Assembly (NCBI RefSeq): GCF_000987835.1
Contig: NZ_CP011308.1
Coordinates: 1,488,001-1,552,000 of the forward strand
Direction of reading: 5' to 3'
Length of the DNA stretch: 64,000 nucleotides
Source of the DNA: Sulfurovum lithotrophicum
Lineage (GTDB): Bacteria; Campylobacterota; Campylobacteria; Campylobacterales; Sulfurovaceae
Under the pieces are notes generated by a model. The model was not told the origin of the DNA. It ran no database searches and saw nothing but the letters and a program-made list of their open reading frames with translations. Position 1 is the stretch's first letter. The number at the start of each line of letters is the position of its first letter. Of the stretch, positions 43,454-52,015 are shown piece after piece. Both the position numbers and the translations under genes were made by a program.

Positions 43454-43807
43454 ATGAAAAAAATTCTTATAGGCACAATGGTCATTGGCGGCTTCTTCAC
43501 TCTCTCACATGCAGCCGAAAAATATGATACACGGGCATTCAGGATCGTCACAAAGCTTTGTACCTCTTGTCACGGTACCCCTTTTTATATGGCAAAACAG
43601 CTCGACAGTGACGACTGGGCTTACTTTTTCGACAATGAAAAGAAAATGATGAAAATCCATAAAAACAAACCCAAGGGAATGGCCAGCCTGAAGAACAAAC
43701 TCTTCCAGAACCATAAAAAACGGCTGAAGAAATTCTTTGTGAAAAATTCCAAAGACTCCGGGGCCGTTCATGGATGTGATGCAAACTTTTGCGGAACACA
43801 TCATTAA
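43454..43807 (+). CDS. Small monohaem c-type cytochrome-like protein
   Basis: A 117-residue protein with a signal peptide (MKKILIGTMVIGGFFTLSHA) and one CXXCH site, LCTSCHGTPFYMAK near residue 38. It ends with a basic stretch and a tail GCDANFCGTHH with two further cysteines and histidines, which could bind metal. A full class I cytochrome fold is not evident at this length. A ribosome binding site GAAGGT lies about 8 bases before the ATG. Confidence 0.77.
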   Translation: MKKILIGTMVIGGFFTLSHAAEKYDTRAFRIVTKLCTSCHGTPFYMAKQLDSDDWAYFFDNEKKMMKIHKNKPKGMASLKNKLFQNHKKRLKKFFVKNSKDSGAVHGCDANFCGTHH

Positions 43808-43894
43808 AAAATTACCTTTAACTGCTTTTATTTCCTCTTAAAGTTCATTTTGATATTATGGGATATCAAGGAATTTTATAGAAGAGGATAAGGG

Positions 43895-44593
43895 ATGAAC
43901 AAACTACTGATATTGTCTGTGCTTCTCTTCAGTGCATCCAATGCAAACCTCTTTACTATCACAGATCCGGGCAAGAATATCGTCATCAGCAAAACGCTCG
44001 AACACAGGGAAAATGACTGCCTCAACCAGAAAGAGACGGAATACTCCCTGCAGGCGATCTATGATGAATTGCATCGTGAAGAGAATCTCGCACACAGAGC
44101 AGAGGCTGCGAGACTGAGAGCCAACCGTATCAGCAGAGAGATGATCCTGGCCAAAAAAGCCGGTAAAGAGTACCATATATCAGCCGTAGACAGGCAGAAA
44201 CTTCTTGAAGACGCCAAATTCTTCAAAGGGGGAAAGTATGTCTGGGGCGGGACTTCACCCAAAGGCTTTGACTGTTCAGGCTATGTACAGTACCTCTACA
44301 AAAAACATAACGTCAACCTCCCCCGCACGGCATGGGCACAGTCAAAAAAGGGTGAACCCGTTGCTATTCAGAACCTGCGGAAAGGTGACCTGCTTTTCTT
44401 CCTGACCGATAGAAAACGGGGTATCCCCGTCACGCATGTCGGTATCTACCTTGGAGACGGGAAGTTCATCCATGCCGCTTCGAGGAAAAAAGGGATCATC
44501 ATCTCCCCTATCGACCACGGATACTATGCCCGGAAATTCGTCTCGGCGCGCCGTGTGATAGAACCCGACAGGCAAACCATATCTTCACTATAG
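43895..44593 (+). CDS. NlpC/P60-family peptidase
   Basis: A 232-residue exported protein: signal peptide (residues 1-18), a helical linker (residues 50-90), and a C-terminal NlpC/P60 domain. The catalytic cysteine is in GGTSPKGFDCSGYVQYLYKK near residue 132, the histidine in PVTHVGIYLGDGKFIHAA near residue 180. These enzymes cleave gamma-D-Glu-diaminopimelate bonds in peptidoglycan. The HEPN-like gene begins 2 bases after its stop. Confidence 0.9.
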   Translation: MNKLLILSVLLFSASNANLFTITDPGKNIVISKTLEHRENDCLNQKETEYSLQAIYDELHREENLAHRAEAARLRANRISREMILAKKAGKEYHISAVDRQKLLEDAKFFKGGKYVWGGTSPKGFDCSGYVQYLYKKHNVNLPRTAWAQSKKGEPVAIQNLRKGDLLFFLTDRKRGIPVTHVGIYLGDGKFIHAASRKKGIIISPIDHGYYARKFVSARRVIEPDRQTISSL

Positions 44594-44595
44594 GC

Positions 44596-45171
44596 ATGAA
44601 AAATATAGACATTAGCTATCTGGATGAAGACAACCATGCCTATGCCATCCACCTTGCAACCAAACAGAAGATACTCAGCTACAAAAACGGTCTTTTCAGA
44701 CTTGCCGATATTCCTGATGAAGACGCATTCGAAGCGGTAGATTTCTGGCGGAACGCTTCATTGGCTGCCGAGATACTCCTGAAAGCCTGTCTGCTCAGAC
44801 ACCACATTCCTTTTTTCAGGAAAAGAGCCCATGGCGAATACGGGAAGAAAGTCACTGCCCACAGCAATACCTGGCTCAGTCAGACACTGGAGGATCTGCA
44901 AATAAGCTATATTGCAGAGATCAATACAGGAACCATCAGTACAGCGCTCAGAAGTGCCGAAGAGACATTATTTGAAAAGGTCTCTTTTCCTTCCGACAAA
45001 GCGGCACTTATCTCGGAGATGATCTATATTATCATCCGTACAAGGCGTAACAGGAACAACCACTTCTTTTTTCCCAACCAGGGGTACATTGAAACAGCGG
45101 AAGTTGAAATGCTCTATCTTCCGCTGTTGAATCTGCTTGAAGAACTGTGGAACACCCCAAAAAGAAACTAA
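44596..45171 (+). CDS. HEPN-like helical protein of unknown function
   Basis: A 191-residue helical protein without signal peptide. Residues 45-65 read FWRNASLAAEILLKACLLRHH, like the first helix pair of HEPN domains, and residues 150-156 read RRNRNNHFFF, an R-x4-H motif as used by HEPN ribonucleases. Both are seen in the sequence; membership of HEPN is my inference. No nucleotidyltransferase (MNT) partner is adjacent. It is co-transcribed with the NlpC/P60 gene (2-base gap), which argues against a simple toxin-antitoxin pair. Confidence 0.65.
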   Translation: MKNIDISYLDEDNHAYAIHLATKQKILSYKNGLFRLADIPDEDAFEAVDFWRNASLAAEILLKACLLRHHIPFFRKRAHGEYGKKVTAHSNTWLSQTLEDLQISYIAEINTGTISTALRSAEETLFEKVSFPSDKAALISEMIYIIIRTRRNRNNHFFFPNQGYIETAEVEMLYLPLLNLLEELWNTPKRN

Positions 45172-45217
45172 CGCTTTTTCACCTGCTGCTGTGCAATAAT
45201 CATGCAAATACCACGCA

Positions 45218-45775
45218 TCACAGTCTCTGAAGCTTTTTTAAACCTTCCTTTACCAGAGTGCTTGTATCGCCTGAACACCCGGAAAGTGCTTTCTGAATAG
45301 CATCTTTCTTGAACCCGAGGCTTTCAAGCGCCATAACCGCTTCACCCAGTGCACCGCTGTTACCCTCTGTTGCATCTCCGTCAACAATGAAGTCCGCCAA
45401 TTCTACCAAAATGCGGCTGGCTGCCTTGGGGCCGATGCCGGGCACTCTCTTGAGCATACTGACATCTTTGGAAGCGACCACTTTTGCAAAGGTTTCCGGC
45501 GTAAAGGTCGAACAGATGGCAAGCCCCACTTTGGGCCCTACTCCATTGATCTTCAGAACGGTATCGAACATTTTCTTCTCGTTGGTATCCATAAAGCCGA
45601 ACAGCAGGTTGGCATCTTCCCGTATCACCTGCGTAATGAAAAGCTTTACACGCTTCTCCTGTATGGCATTGGAAGTATTGATGGAAACCTGTACTTCATA
45701 GATGATCCCGTTCACATTCAAATGAATAAATGTCGGGTCACGTCTCTCCACTGCTCCTTCCATACCTACGATCAT
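45218..45775 (-). CDS. ruvA: Holliday junction DNA helicase subunit RuvA
   Basis: A 185-residue RuvA with its three domains: an OB fold ([28 protein letters not shown]), a double helix-hairpin-helix region ([16 protein letters not shown] and [19 protein letters not shown]), and the C-terminal RuvB-binding helices ([20 protein letters not shown]). RuvB and RuvC are not in this window. It diverges from the lipoprotein gene across 164 bases. Confidence 0.95.
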   Translation of the reverse strand: MIVGMEGAVERRDPTFIHLNVNGIIYEVQVSINTSNAIQEKRVKLFITQVIREDANLLFGFMDTNEKKMFDTVLKINGVGPKVGLAICSTFTPETFAKVVASKDVSMLKRVPGIGPKAASRILVELADFIVDGDATEGNSGALGEAVMALESLGFKKDAIQKALSGCSGDTSTLVKEGLKKLQRL

Positions 45776-45882
45776 TTCCGCTCCTTACGCTCGATTTTTA
45801 TAAGTATATCAACAGTTTCTATGATTTATCAAAAAATATGACATATTGACATGTTTTACCCTGCCAGCCAAACACCAGAACC

Positions 45883-45910
45883 CTGACTTTCACAAAAAAA
45901 CTGCTATAAT
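45883..45910 (+). promoter_or_regulatory. Probable promoter of the lipoprotein/murJ pair
   Basis: TATAAT at 45905-45910 is preceded after 16 bases by CTGACT (45883-45888), a 4 of 6 match to the -35 consensus. It lies 30 bases before the lipoprotein ATG. The rest of the 164-base gap shows nothing further. Confidence 0.42.
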
Positions 45911-45939
45911 TTTCAAACTAAAAAAAACGGACCTTTCTT

Positions 45940-46332
45940 ATGAAACTTTTAAGCCCTCTGTTCATCGGTACCTCCATTCTACTCTTTACCGGATGCAGTA
46001 CTTTCACTGCACAGTCGATCTATAACAAGAATATCGTCTTTGTCCAGGGCAAACCCTACCTGGTCCCTCACGGAGCAGAATTCAGCAATGCGCCTGTCAA
46101 AAGCGATGTAACCGTCAAAGACTATCGGCAGGCCGGAGTCGACTGTCAAAAAGGCTATATCACCTGGACTTCGCCCAAAACTGCCGTAGAACTCAAAAAG
46201 ACTTACCGTACCGACGGGGCCGATGCATTTTCATACGCCTACCAAAGTGCCATCAGAGACCGTAAAATGGGATGTGCCAGACCACTCAGCAACAGTGAGT
46301 ACGAATATTATAAAACACACTCCGGCCAGTAG
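45940..46332 (+). CDS. Small lipoprotein of unknown function
   Basis: A 130-residue protein with a lipoprotein signal (LFIGTSILLFTGCSTF, lipid-modified cysteine near residue 19). The rest has no motif that I recognise; it contains two further cysteines (DCQKGYITW and GCARPLS) that may form a disulfide. It begins upstream of murJ in the same direction with a 21-base gap and is probably co-transcribed with it. Confidence 0.75.
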   Translation: MKLLSPLFIGTSILLFTGCSTFTAQSIYNKNIVFVQGKPYLVPHGAEFSNAPVKSDVTVKDYRQAGVDCQKGYITWTSPKTAVELKKTYRTDGADAFSYAYQSAIRDRKMGCARPLSNSEYEYYKTHSGQ

Positions 46333-46353
46333 AAGCCGACAACAAAGAGACGC

Positions 46354-47760
46354 ATGAGATTACGCTCCATATTTACCAACAGCTTCGGCATACTTTTTTC
46401 ACGCGTAACGGGTCTGGGACGCGATGTCCTGATGGCTTCCGCACTTGGAGCTTCGGTCTGGAGCGATATGTTCTTTGTCGCATTCAAACTCCCCAATCTT
46501 TTCAGGCGTATCTTTGCCGAAGGTGCTTTTACACAGGCTTTCATGCCCTCTTTTGTGGCTTCCAGACACAAAGGGGTCTTTGCTACGGCCATCTTCCTGA
46601 GATTTCTTATCTTCCTTGTGGCTGTGTCACTGCTGATCACCTTTTTCCCAGAACCTATCACCAAACTGCTCGCCTGGGGCTGGGACAGTGAACAGATAGC
46701 CAAAACCGCACCGATGACTGCCATAAACTTCTGGTATCTGGACCTCATTTTCATTGTGACATTTCTGGCAACCCTGCTTCAGTACAGAGAGCATTTTGCC
46801 ACCACGGCCATGTCCACTGCACTGCTGAACATTTCGATGATCACCGCACTCTGGCTCTATATGAAAGAAGACCCGAAAACAGTAGCCTATGCAGTCAGTT
46901 ATGCCGTACTCATCGGCGGTGCTTTACAGGTATTTGCACATCTTGTCACTTTACATAATTTTAAACTCCATAAGCTGCTCATAGGCGGATGGAAATACCG
47001 AAAGAGTAAAGATGTGGAAGAGGAGAAGAAGCATTTTCAGTCACTTTTCCTGCCCGGCATCCTCGGAAACTCCACCCCGCAGATTTCCGCATTCATTGAC
47101 ACGATACTGGCTACCTTCCTGATGACAGGTTCTGTCTCGTTCCTCTTCTATGCCAACCGGGTCTTCCAGCTTCCCCTTGCCATCATTGCCATCGCGACGG
47201 CAACCGTACTCTTTCCCACTGTCTCCAAAGCACTCAACAATGGCAATGAAACCGAAGCCTACAAAAACCTCAACCAGGCCTTCTGGCTTCTTTCCTTCCT
47301 TCTTGGAGCAGCCATGCTGGGAGGTATGCTGCTTGCCGAACCAATCGTATGGCTACTCTTTGAGAGAGGCAAATTTACACAGGCTGAAACACTCCAGACC
47401 GTCAGTGTACTGCGTATGTACATGATAGGCCTGCTGCCTTTCGGCCTGGCGAAACTCTTTTCACTCTTTCTCTATGCCTCTCACCGCCACAAAAAAGCTG
47501 CCATCATCGCAGTCTATTCACTCATCGCTTCAGTGACATCTTCTCTTATACTTATGCATCCTCTGGGCGCATCAGGTCTGGCACTGGCCGGAAGTATCGG
47601 GGGATGGGTCCTTTTCGTTTTCACGGTCAAAGAGGTAGGGACAGAAAGATTCATGGAGATCATCAAACACAAAAAACTGTTCTATTTTCTGATCATGATG
47701 TGTCTGCTTGCTGCTGTACTCTACTATGCGAATAGCTGGTTAGTGACGCTCATACGATAG
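46354..47760 (+). CDS. murJ: Lipid II flippase MurJ
   Basis: MurJ moves lipid II across the inner membrane for peptidoglycan synthesis. The 468-residue protein has about 13 hydrophobic helices and typical stretches: SFGILFSRVTGLGRDVLMASALGAS, FFVAFKLPNLFRRIFAEGAFTQAFMPSF, ISAFIDTILATFLMTGSVSFLFYANRVFQLPLAIIAIATATVLFPTVSK and LLFERGKFTQAETLQT. It shares the local cell-wall theme with murF and three YkuD enzymes. cysS follows 69 bases downstream with its own TATAAT near 47793. Confidence 0.95.
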   Translation: MRLRSIFTNSFGILFSRVTGLGRDVLMASALGASVWSDMFFVAFKLPNLFRRIFAEGAFTQAFMPSFVASRHKGVFATAIFLRFLIFLVAVSLLITFFPEPITKLLAWGWDSEQIAKTAPMTAINFWYLDLIFIVTFLATLLQYREHFATTAMSTALLNISMITALWLYMKEDPKTVAYAVSYAVLIGGALQVFAHLVTLHNFKLHKLLIGGWKYRKSKDVEEEKKHFQSLFLPGILGNSTPQISAFIDTILATFLMTGSVSFLFYANRVFQLPLAIIAIATATVLFPTVSKALNNGNETEAYKNLNQAFWLLSFLLGAAMLGGMLLAEPIVWLLFERGKFTQAETLQTVSVLRMYMIGLLPFGLAKLFSLFLYASHRHKKAAIIAVYSLIASVTSSLILMHPLGASGLALAGSIGGWVLFVFTVKEVGTERFMEIIKHKKLFYFLIMMCLLAAVLYYANSWLVTLIR

Positions 47761-47829
47761 CTACCAAGCTAAAAACTGTTTAGGATACTTTAGCTATAAT
47801 CCCGATATCAATTACAAAGAGGCGGACAG

Positions 47830-49227
47830 ATGCAGATCTTCGACAGTGTACAGAAAACCAAAGTGACATTTAAACCCATCCGGGAAGGTGAAGCCAGCAT
47901 CTATGTCTGCGGTCCTACCGTCTATGACGATGCCCACCTGGGACATGCAAGATCTTCTCTGGCTTTCGACCTGCTCTCCCGTACCCTCAGAACACTCGGC
48001 TACAAAGTGACCCTCGCAAAGAATTTCACCGATATAGACGACAAGATAATCAAAAAAGTGGAAGAGACCGGCAAAAGCATGCAGGAGATCACCGACTATT
48101 ACATTAACCGTTATCTTGAAGAGATGGCCGCTCTGGGAGTTGCCCGTGCAGACATCGAGCCCAAAGCGACCGAATCGCTTGATGCCATCGAAGAGATGAT
48201 ACAAAGACTCATTGACAAAAATTGCGCCTATATCGTCTCCGGCGGCGATGTCTACTTCGACACTGCAAAAGACAGCCATTACGGTGACATCTCGCACAAG
48301 GTCAGCGATGACGACACACAAAGCCGGGTAGAACACAACAGTGATAAGCACAACCCCAAGGATTTTGCCCTCTGGAAAGCCTGTAAAGGCGAAGAGGACA
48401 TCTGCTTCGCTGCACCTTTTTCTTCCGGGCGTCCGGGCTGGCATATCGAATGTTCCGCGATGATAGAGAAGTACTTCAAAGGCAACGGCCAATACAGCAT
48501 CGACATCCACGGCGGAGGTGCCGACCTGCTCTTCCCCCACCATGAGAATGAAGCGGCACAGAGCCGCTGTGCTACAGGCCATGAACTTGCCAAATACTGG
48601 ATGCACAACGGCTTCGTACAGATAGACGGAGAGAAGATGAGCAAATCACTGGGCAACTCTTTCTTCCTCAAAGATGCACTCGAAGTCTATGACGGTGAGA
48701 TACTTCGCTATTATCTCAACTCTGTACACTACAGAAATGACTTCAACTTCAATGAAGAGGACCTGCTGACAGCCAAAAAAAGGCTGGACAAGCTCTACCG
48801 GCTCAAAAAGAGAGTCCTGCCTGGCAAAGCCTCTGCTGTCAACAAAACATTCAAGCAGGCGCTGCTCGATGCGATGAGTGATGACCTGAACATTTCTGTT
48901 GCACTGGCTGTTATAGACGAAATGGTTGCAGAGACCAATGAGAAGCTCGATGCGAATCCCAAAGACAAGGCCCTTAAAAAAGAGACCATCGCCAACATAG
49001 AGTTCATCGACACTCTGCTTGGCTTTGGCGGCAAAGAGCCTTTCTCCTACTTCCAGATAGGGGTAGACGAAGCCCTCAAGGAAAAGATAGAAACACTGCT
49101 TCAAAAACGCACCGAAGCCAAAAAAGCCAAAGACTTCGCCACCTCCGACGCCATCCGTGACGAACTTACAGCAATAGGCATTTCCATTATGGATACGGCA
49201 GAAGGCACCGTTTGGGAAAAAGCGTAG
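47830..49227 (+). CDS. cysS: Cysteinyl-tRNA synthetase
   Basis: A 465-residue class I synthetase. Motifs are YVCGPTVYDDAHLGHARSS (zinc cysteine and the HIGH-equivalent HLGH near residue 37), GWHIECSAM and HHENEAAQS (zinc ligands), and KMSKSLGN (near residue 265). The C-terminal tail DAIRDELTAIGISIMDTAEGTVWEK is normal. The last 37 bases of the gene plus 3 more (49191-49230) are repeated exactly at 52070-52109, which marks the edge of an inserted island. Confidence 0.97.
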   Translation: MQIFDSVQKTKVTFKPIREGEASIYVCGPTVYDDAHLGHARSSLAFDLLSRTLRTLGYKVTLAKNFTDIDDKIIKKVEETGKSMQEITDYYINRYLEEMAALGVARADIEPKATESLDAIEEMIQRLIDKNCAYIVSGGDVYFDTAKDSHYGDISHKVSDDDTQSRVEHNSDKHNPKDFALWKACKGEEDICFAAPFSSGRPGWHIECSAMIEKYFKGNGQYSIDIHGGGADLLFPHHENEAAQSRCATGHELAKYWMHNGFVQIDGEKMSKSLGNSFFLKDALEVYDGEILRYYLNSVHYRNDFNFNEEDLLTAKKRLDKLYRLKKRVLPGKASAVNKTFKQALLDAMSDDLNISVALAVIDEMVAETNEKLDANPKDKALKKETIANIEFIDTLLGFGGKEPFSYFQIGVDEALKEKIETLLQKRTEAKKAKDFATSDAIRDELTAIGISIMDTAEGTVWEKA

Positions 49228-49230
49228 ATA
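49191..49230. repeat. 40-bp direct repeat, left copy (cysS 3' end)
   Basis: These 40 bases, covering the cysS C-terminus, its stop codon and the 3 bases after, recur without mismatch and in the same orientation at 52070-52109. The two copies bracket 2839 bases of mobile and accessory DNA. Confidence 0.95.
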
Positions 49231-49282
49231 TTTTTTTTCTCATTTATAAGGTACATTGTTTTATCATACATATTCGGTACAC

Positions 49283-49308
49283 GTAGGGTGTGCAATTGCA
49301 CACCCTAC
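49283..49308. repeat. REP-like perfect palindrome, GTAGGGTG family (copy 2)
   Basis: A perfect 26-bp palindrome with outer arms GTAGGGTG (49283-49290) and CACCCTAC (49301-49308) around TGCAATTGCA. It lies 8 bases beyond the transposase stop at 49316 and carries the GTAG tetranucleotide characteristic of REP elements. Confidence 0.88.
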
Positions 49309-49315
49309 TATGCTG

Positions 49316-50098
49316 CTAAGGGTCAGGCGTTGAATATACACTTTTGACGATCTTTGAAACAAGTGAACGGGATACACTCAAATGCTTTGCGATCTGGGCT
49401 TGTGTGTATCCGTCATCACAGGCATTGATAATACTGGTATTTCTCTCATTCCTAGTTTTACTGTCTCCGAAATGTTCCTTCAGTGTTTTCAAATAAGCAG
49501 GCTGATGCCTATTTTCTTTAGTGATCACTTTTTGTTTTTTGATCGTATCAAGTATCTTCAGTTCCTCTTTTTGCAGAGTTACACCTATGAGTTCCTGTAT
49601 ATTTTCATAATCCAGTTCTGCCAGTAATTTGGATTTTTTTGCACAGGGTACGGGTATTTGTTTATTGGCAATCACCGCTCCCAATGTATAGGGGTATTCA
49701 CCCACCCTCTCTACCATATTTGCTTCTATCGGATTTTGTTCTATATAACGTATGAGTGTATAGTAATACGCTTCATTGTTGATGTATCGTGAGTAAAATC
49801 TTCCCTGCCAGAAGTGCCCGGATCTTTTTTGTTTTTTATTTGCGTAGATCGCGTAATTACTGTTAACCTGTTTCATAAAGAGTGAAAGATTGTCCAGTTC
49901 TGTTTCGACCAGCAGATGAAAATGATTGTGCAACAGACAATAATCATGCACCACTACTCTATATGCCCTGCATGCTTTACAAAGGATCTTTAAAAACATT
50001 GCATAGTCATCATCCGATCTGAAGATATCCGAACGGTTCACTCCACGATTGATAATATGATGATACCCTGCCAGGTTTATACGCGGTCTCCTTGACAT
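49316..50098 (-). CDS. REP-associated tyrosine (HUH/Y1) transposase, RAYT type
   Basis: About 260 residues. The Y1 transposase core starts RRPRINLAGYHHIINRGVNR, and the HUH motif is in LLHNHFHLLVETEL near residue 70. NYAIYANKKQKRSGHFWQGRFYS and LIRYIEQNPIEANMV are typical of the family. A C-terminal helix-turn-helix follows (DDGYTQAQIAKHLSVSRSLVSKI), which RAYTs often carry. Such enzymes cut single-stranded DNA at REP hairpins. The start is ATG 50098, as AAGGAG lies 6 bases before it (a second ATG is at 50101). The gene appears intact. Confidence 0.9.
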   Translation of the reverse strand: MSRRPRINLAGYHHIINRGVNRSDIFRSDDDYAMFLKILCKACRAYRVVVHDYCLLHNHFHLLVETELDNLSLFMKQVNSNYAIYANKKQKRSGHFWQGRFYSRYINNEAYYYTLIRYIEQNPIEANMVERVGEYPYTLGAVIANKQIPVPCAKKSKLLAELDYENIQELIGVTLQKEELKILDTIKKQKVITKENRHQPAYLKTLKEHFGDSKTRNERNTSIINACDDGYTQAQIAKHLSVSRSLVSKIVKSVYSTPDP

Positions 50099-50155
50099 CA
50101 TCTACTCCTTGTTTTCTAAAAGTATAGCAAAAAAAGTGTATATTCAACGCCTGAC
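49321..50155 (-). mobile_element. REP-associated transposase unit with inverted ends
   Basis: The left end (49321-49345, starting GGTCAGGCGTTGAATATAC) is repeated in inverted form at 50132-50155 with 24 exact bases. The left copy lies within the last codons of the transposase, the right copy in its promoter region. Classical Y1 transposons lack inverted ends, so the role of these repeats is unknown. A GTAGGGTG palindrome flanks the unit on the left and a degenerate half element on the right. Confidence 0.7.
50121..50147 (-). promoter_or_regulatory. Likely promoter of the RAYT gene, inside its inverted end
   Basis: On the minus strand TTGAAT (50142-50147) is followed after 15 bases by TATACT (50121-50126). 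The -35 part overlaps the right inverted repeat (50132-50155), so binding of transposase to its end could repress its own gene. Spacing is shorter than ideal. Confidence 0.45.
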
Positions 50156-50188
50156 TCCTATTTTTTTGTGGCTATTTTTATTTAGGTC

Positions 50189-50203
50189 TTTAGTTGGTGC
50201 CGT
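50189..50203. repeat. Partial GTAGGGTG-family element right of RAYT
   Basis: TTTAGTTGGTGCCGT (15 bases) is identical to the inner half of the element at 59140-59214 read on the other strand. It is followed by a diverged CAGCA stretch. It is a broken copy. Confidence 0.5.
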
Positions 50204-50256
50204 AATATTACAGCATTAAGATTCATTAAGAAAGAGGTAAAAGTTGTTCTCACTCC

Positions 50257-50271
50257 CACGCTGTGCGTGGA
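50257..50271. repeat. Short CCACGC/GCGTGG hairpin
   Basis: CCACGC and GCGTGG form a 6-bp stem around TGT, in a context (TCCCACGCTGTGCGTGGAAA) like a widespread class of bacterial REP palindromes. It is 40 bases beyond the stop codon of the outer-membrane gene and might serve as its transcript end. Confidence 0.4.
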
Positions 50272-50310
50272 AATGAAAAACATCCTTCCAGCGAAGAAAA
50301 CCTTCAGGTA

Positions 50311-50973
50311 TCAGAAGCGGTAACTGACCCCAAGCATCAAGTTGCTGGAATCGTAATCGACATGCGACGGGCCTGCATGAAAGAAATCTGCTGTGTTATA
50401 ATTTGTATAACGATATTGAATTCTCGCATGAAGATTTTCATTGATCTTCTTTTCAATACCAGCGCCGATCGTCCAGCCTGTAACAGTATCGGTTCTGCCA
50501 CCCCAGTTGTCAGGAATATATGTTGTCTCTAGCTCCGTCCAGGCTACTCCACCGGTGATATAGGGCATCATGTCTCCCATGACTTTTCCGGCTCTAAGCA
50601 AGAGGGCGGCATCCCAGTTCTGTTCCACTTTATATCTTTCGCCACCACTTCCACCGCTAAGACCATCATCATCTGCAGACATCCAATTGTACACACCTTC
50701 AACGCCAAGCAGCAAGTTATCCTCCAGCAGCCAGTTGTATCCCATATAGAGGCCGCCGGCAAATCCGCTTGGGTCAAGACTGAAATTAGACGGATATGCC
50801 GGAATACTGACATCTGCATCTCCAAAAACGCCACCCGCCTGGATTCCGGCATATGGACCACTCCATGTGTCTACAACTTCTACAACCGGTTCTACCGGTG
50901 CTATGTCTCCACCTGCCATTGAAAATGTACTCATTGCCAAAATTGTTGCTAATGAAAGAGAAAATTTTTTCAT
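50311..50973 (-). CDS. Outer-membrane beta-barrel protein
   Basis: A 220-residue protein with a signal peptide (residues 1-20) and the mature start AGGDIAPVEPVVEVV, then an eight-stranded barrel pattern: GPYAGIQAGGVFGDADV, GFAGGLYMGYNWLL, NLLLGVEGVYNW, QNWDAALLLRAGKVM, MPYITGGVAWTELE, GWTIGAGIEKKINENLHARIQYRYTNYN and NLMLGVSYRF with a terminal aromatic. It is of the small OmpA/Opa-like porin type. The gene lies inside the 40-bp-repeat island. AAGGAAG precedes the ATG by 5 bases. Confidence 0.88.
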   Translation of the reverse strand: MKKFSLSLATILAMSTFSMAGGDIAPVEPVVEVVDTWSGPYAGIQAGGVFGDADVSIPAYPSNFSLDPSGFAGGLYMGYNWLLEDNLLLGVEGVYNWMSADDDGLSGGSGGERYKVEQNWDAALLLRAGKVMGDMMPYITGGVAWTELETTYIPDNWGGRTDTVTGWTIGAGIEKKINENLHARIQYRYTNYNTADFFHAGPSHVDYDSSNLMLGVSYRF

Positions 50974-51113
50974 AACACTTCCTTTTATTTAATTTTTTTA
51001 CATTTCTATACTATCACTTTTAACCTTAAAACCCAAATTTTGCAATCAAAATTGACAAATCTCCGATAAGCCCCTAAAATACGAAAATAGCATCATAGTG
51101 AAAGGTTCACCAA

Positions 51114-51836
51114 ATGGGTGAGTTCAAGATCGTTTATTCGGATAAAAAGGAAGAAAGTCCCATCATCCGCTCATTGCCTTTATTTCACAAACAAAAATGG
51201 TCGCCAATGCTTGGATGAGAGCCGGTAATACCTCTGACCATAATAACTATGAAGCCTTTTTGAATAAAACCTTCGATCAGGTACTTAAAGAGAACAAAAT
51301 CAGATTGGTCAGAGCTGACAGCGGTTTTTACTCCAATGCCTTTCTGGAATGGTTTGAGAAAAGAAAACTCAACTATATCATTACGGTCAAATTTTATGAG
51401 AACATCAAATATCAGATCGGAGCGATAGAACAGTGGGTGAAGATCAATGATGGTCTGGATGTCTGCAATCTCTACTTCAAACCACAAAATGGTAAAAAGA
51501 GGCGCTATATCATCATACGAAAAAGAATCAGTAAATATCCCAACAGCGGAGGAAAACTTCTCTTTGATGCGCCTGCATACCGTTATAGTGCCTATGTCAC
51601 CAATATGGATCTGCCTGTAGATCAGATGTACAATCTCTACAACAGCAGGGCTGATTGTGAGAACAGGATCAAAGAGCCCAAATACGACTTTGGTGCGGAC
51701 AATTTCTGTCTAAGCAGCTTCTTCTTTACCACGGAAGCTTCTTTTAGATTCATACTGCTTGCCTACAATCTGATGGTACTTTTCAAACATCAGGTGCTGC
51801 AGTCAACTATGCAGCTAAAGACACTCAGAGCCTATT
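51114..51836 (+). pseudogene. Decayed IS1380-type transposase
   Basis: The 5' piece (51114-51215, MGEFKIVYSDKKEESP) and the 3' piece (from about 51197, NAWMRAGNTSDHNNYEAF, then RLVRADSGFY, YNSRADCENRIKEPKYDFG and FILLAYNLMVLFKH) are in different frames. About half of a transposase of the expected 430-470 residues, including the first catalytic aspartate region, is missing. Its 3' end is replaced at about 51837 by a fragment of the RAYT gene. It is not functional. Confidence 0.8.
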
Positions 51837-51964
51837 GCTTTGCAAAGGATCTTTAAAAACATTGCATAGTCATCATCCGACCTGAAGGTATCCGAACGGT
51901 TCACTCCACGATTGACAATATGATGATACCCTGCCAGATCTATACGCGGTCTTCTTGACATCAT
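51837..51964 (-). pseudogene. Truncated second copy of the RAYT gene (5' part only)
   Basis: Bases 51837-52026 match 49974-50166, covering the first 40 or so codons of RAYT, its ribosome binding site region and its promoter/inverted end, with a few substitutions (for example the AAGGAG is changed to AAGTAG). The rest of the gene is absent, the break being fused to the IS1380 remnant. Confidence 0.88.
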
Positions 51965-52015
51965 CTACTACTTGTTTTCTAAAAGTATAGCAGAAAAGTG
52001 TATATTCAACGCCTG

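Noticed and set aside
47812-48606. Minus-strand frame of 264 codons over cysS
   Set aside because: Antisense shadow of cysS; the plus-strand frame has all synthetase motifs.
50243-50280. Single CRISPR-repeat-like sequence with CCACGC/GCGTGG stem
   Set aside because: Only one copy occurs and no spacers or cas genes are near; a REP-type hairpin explains it.
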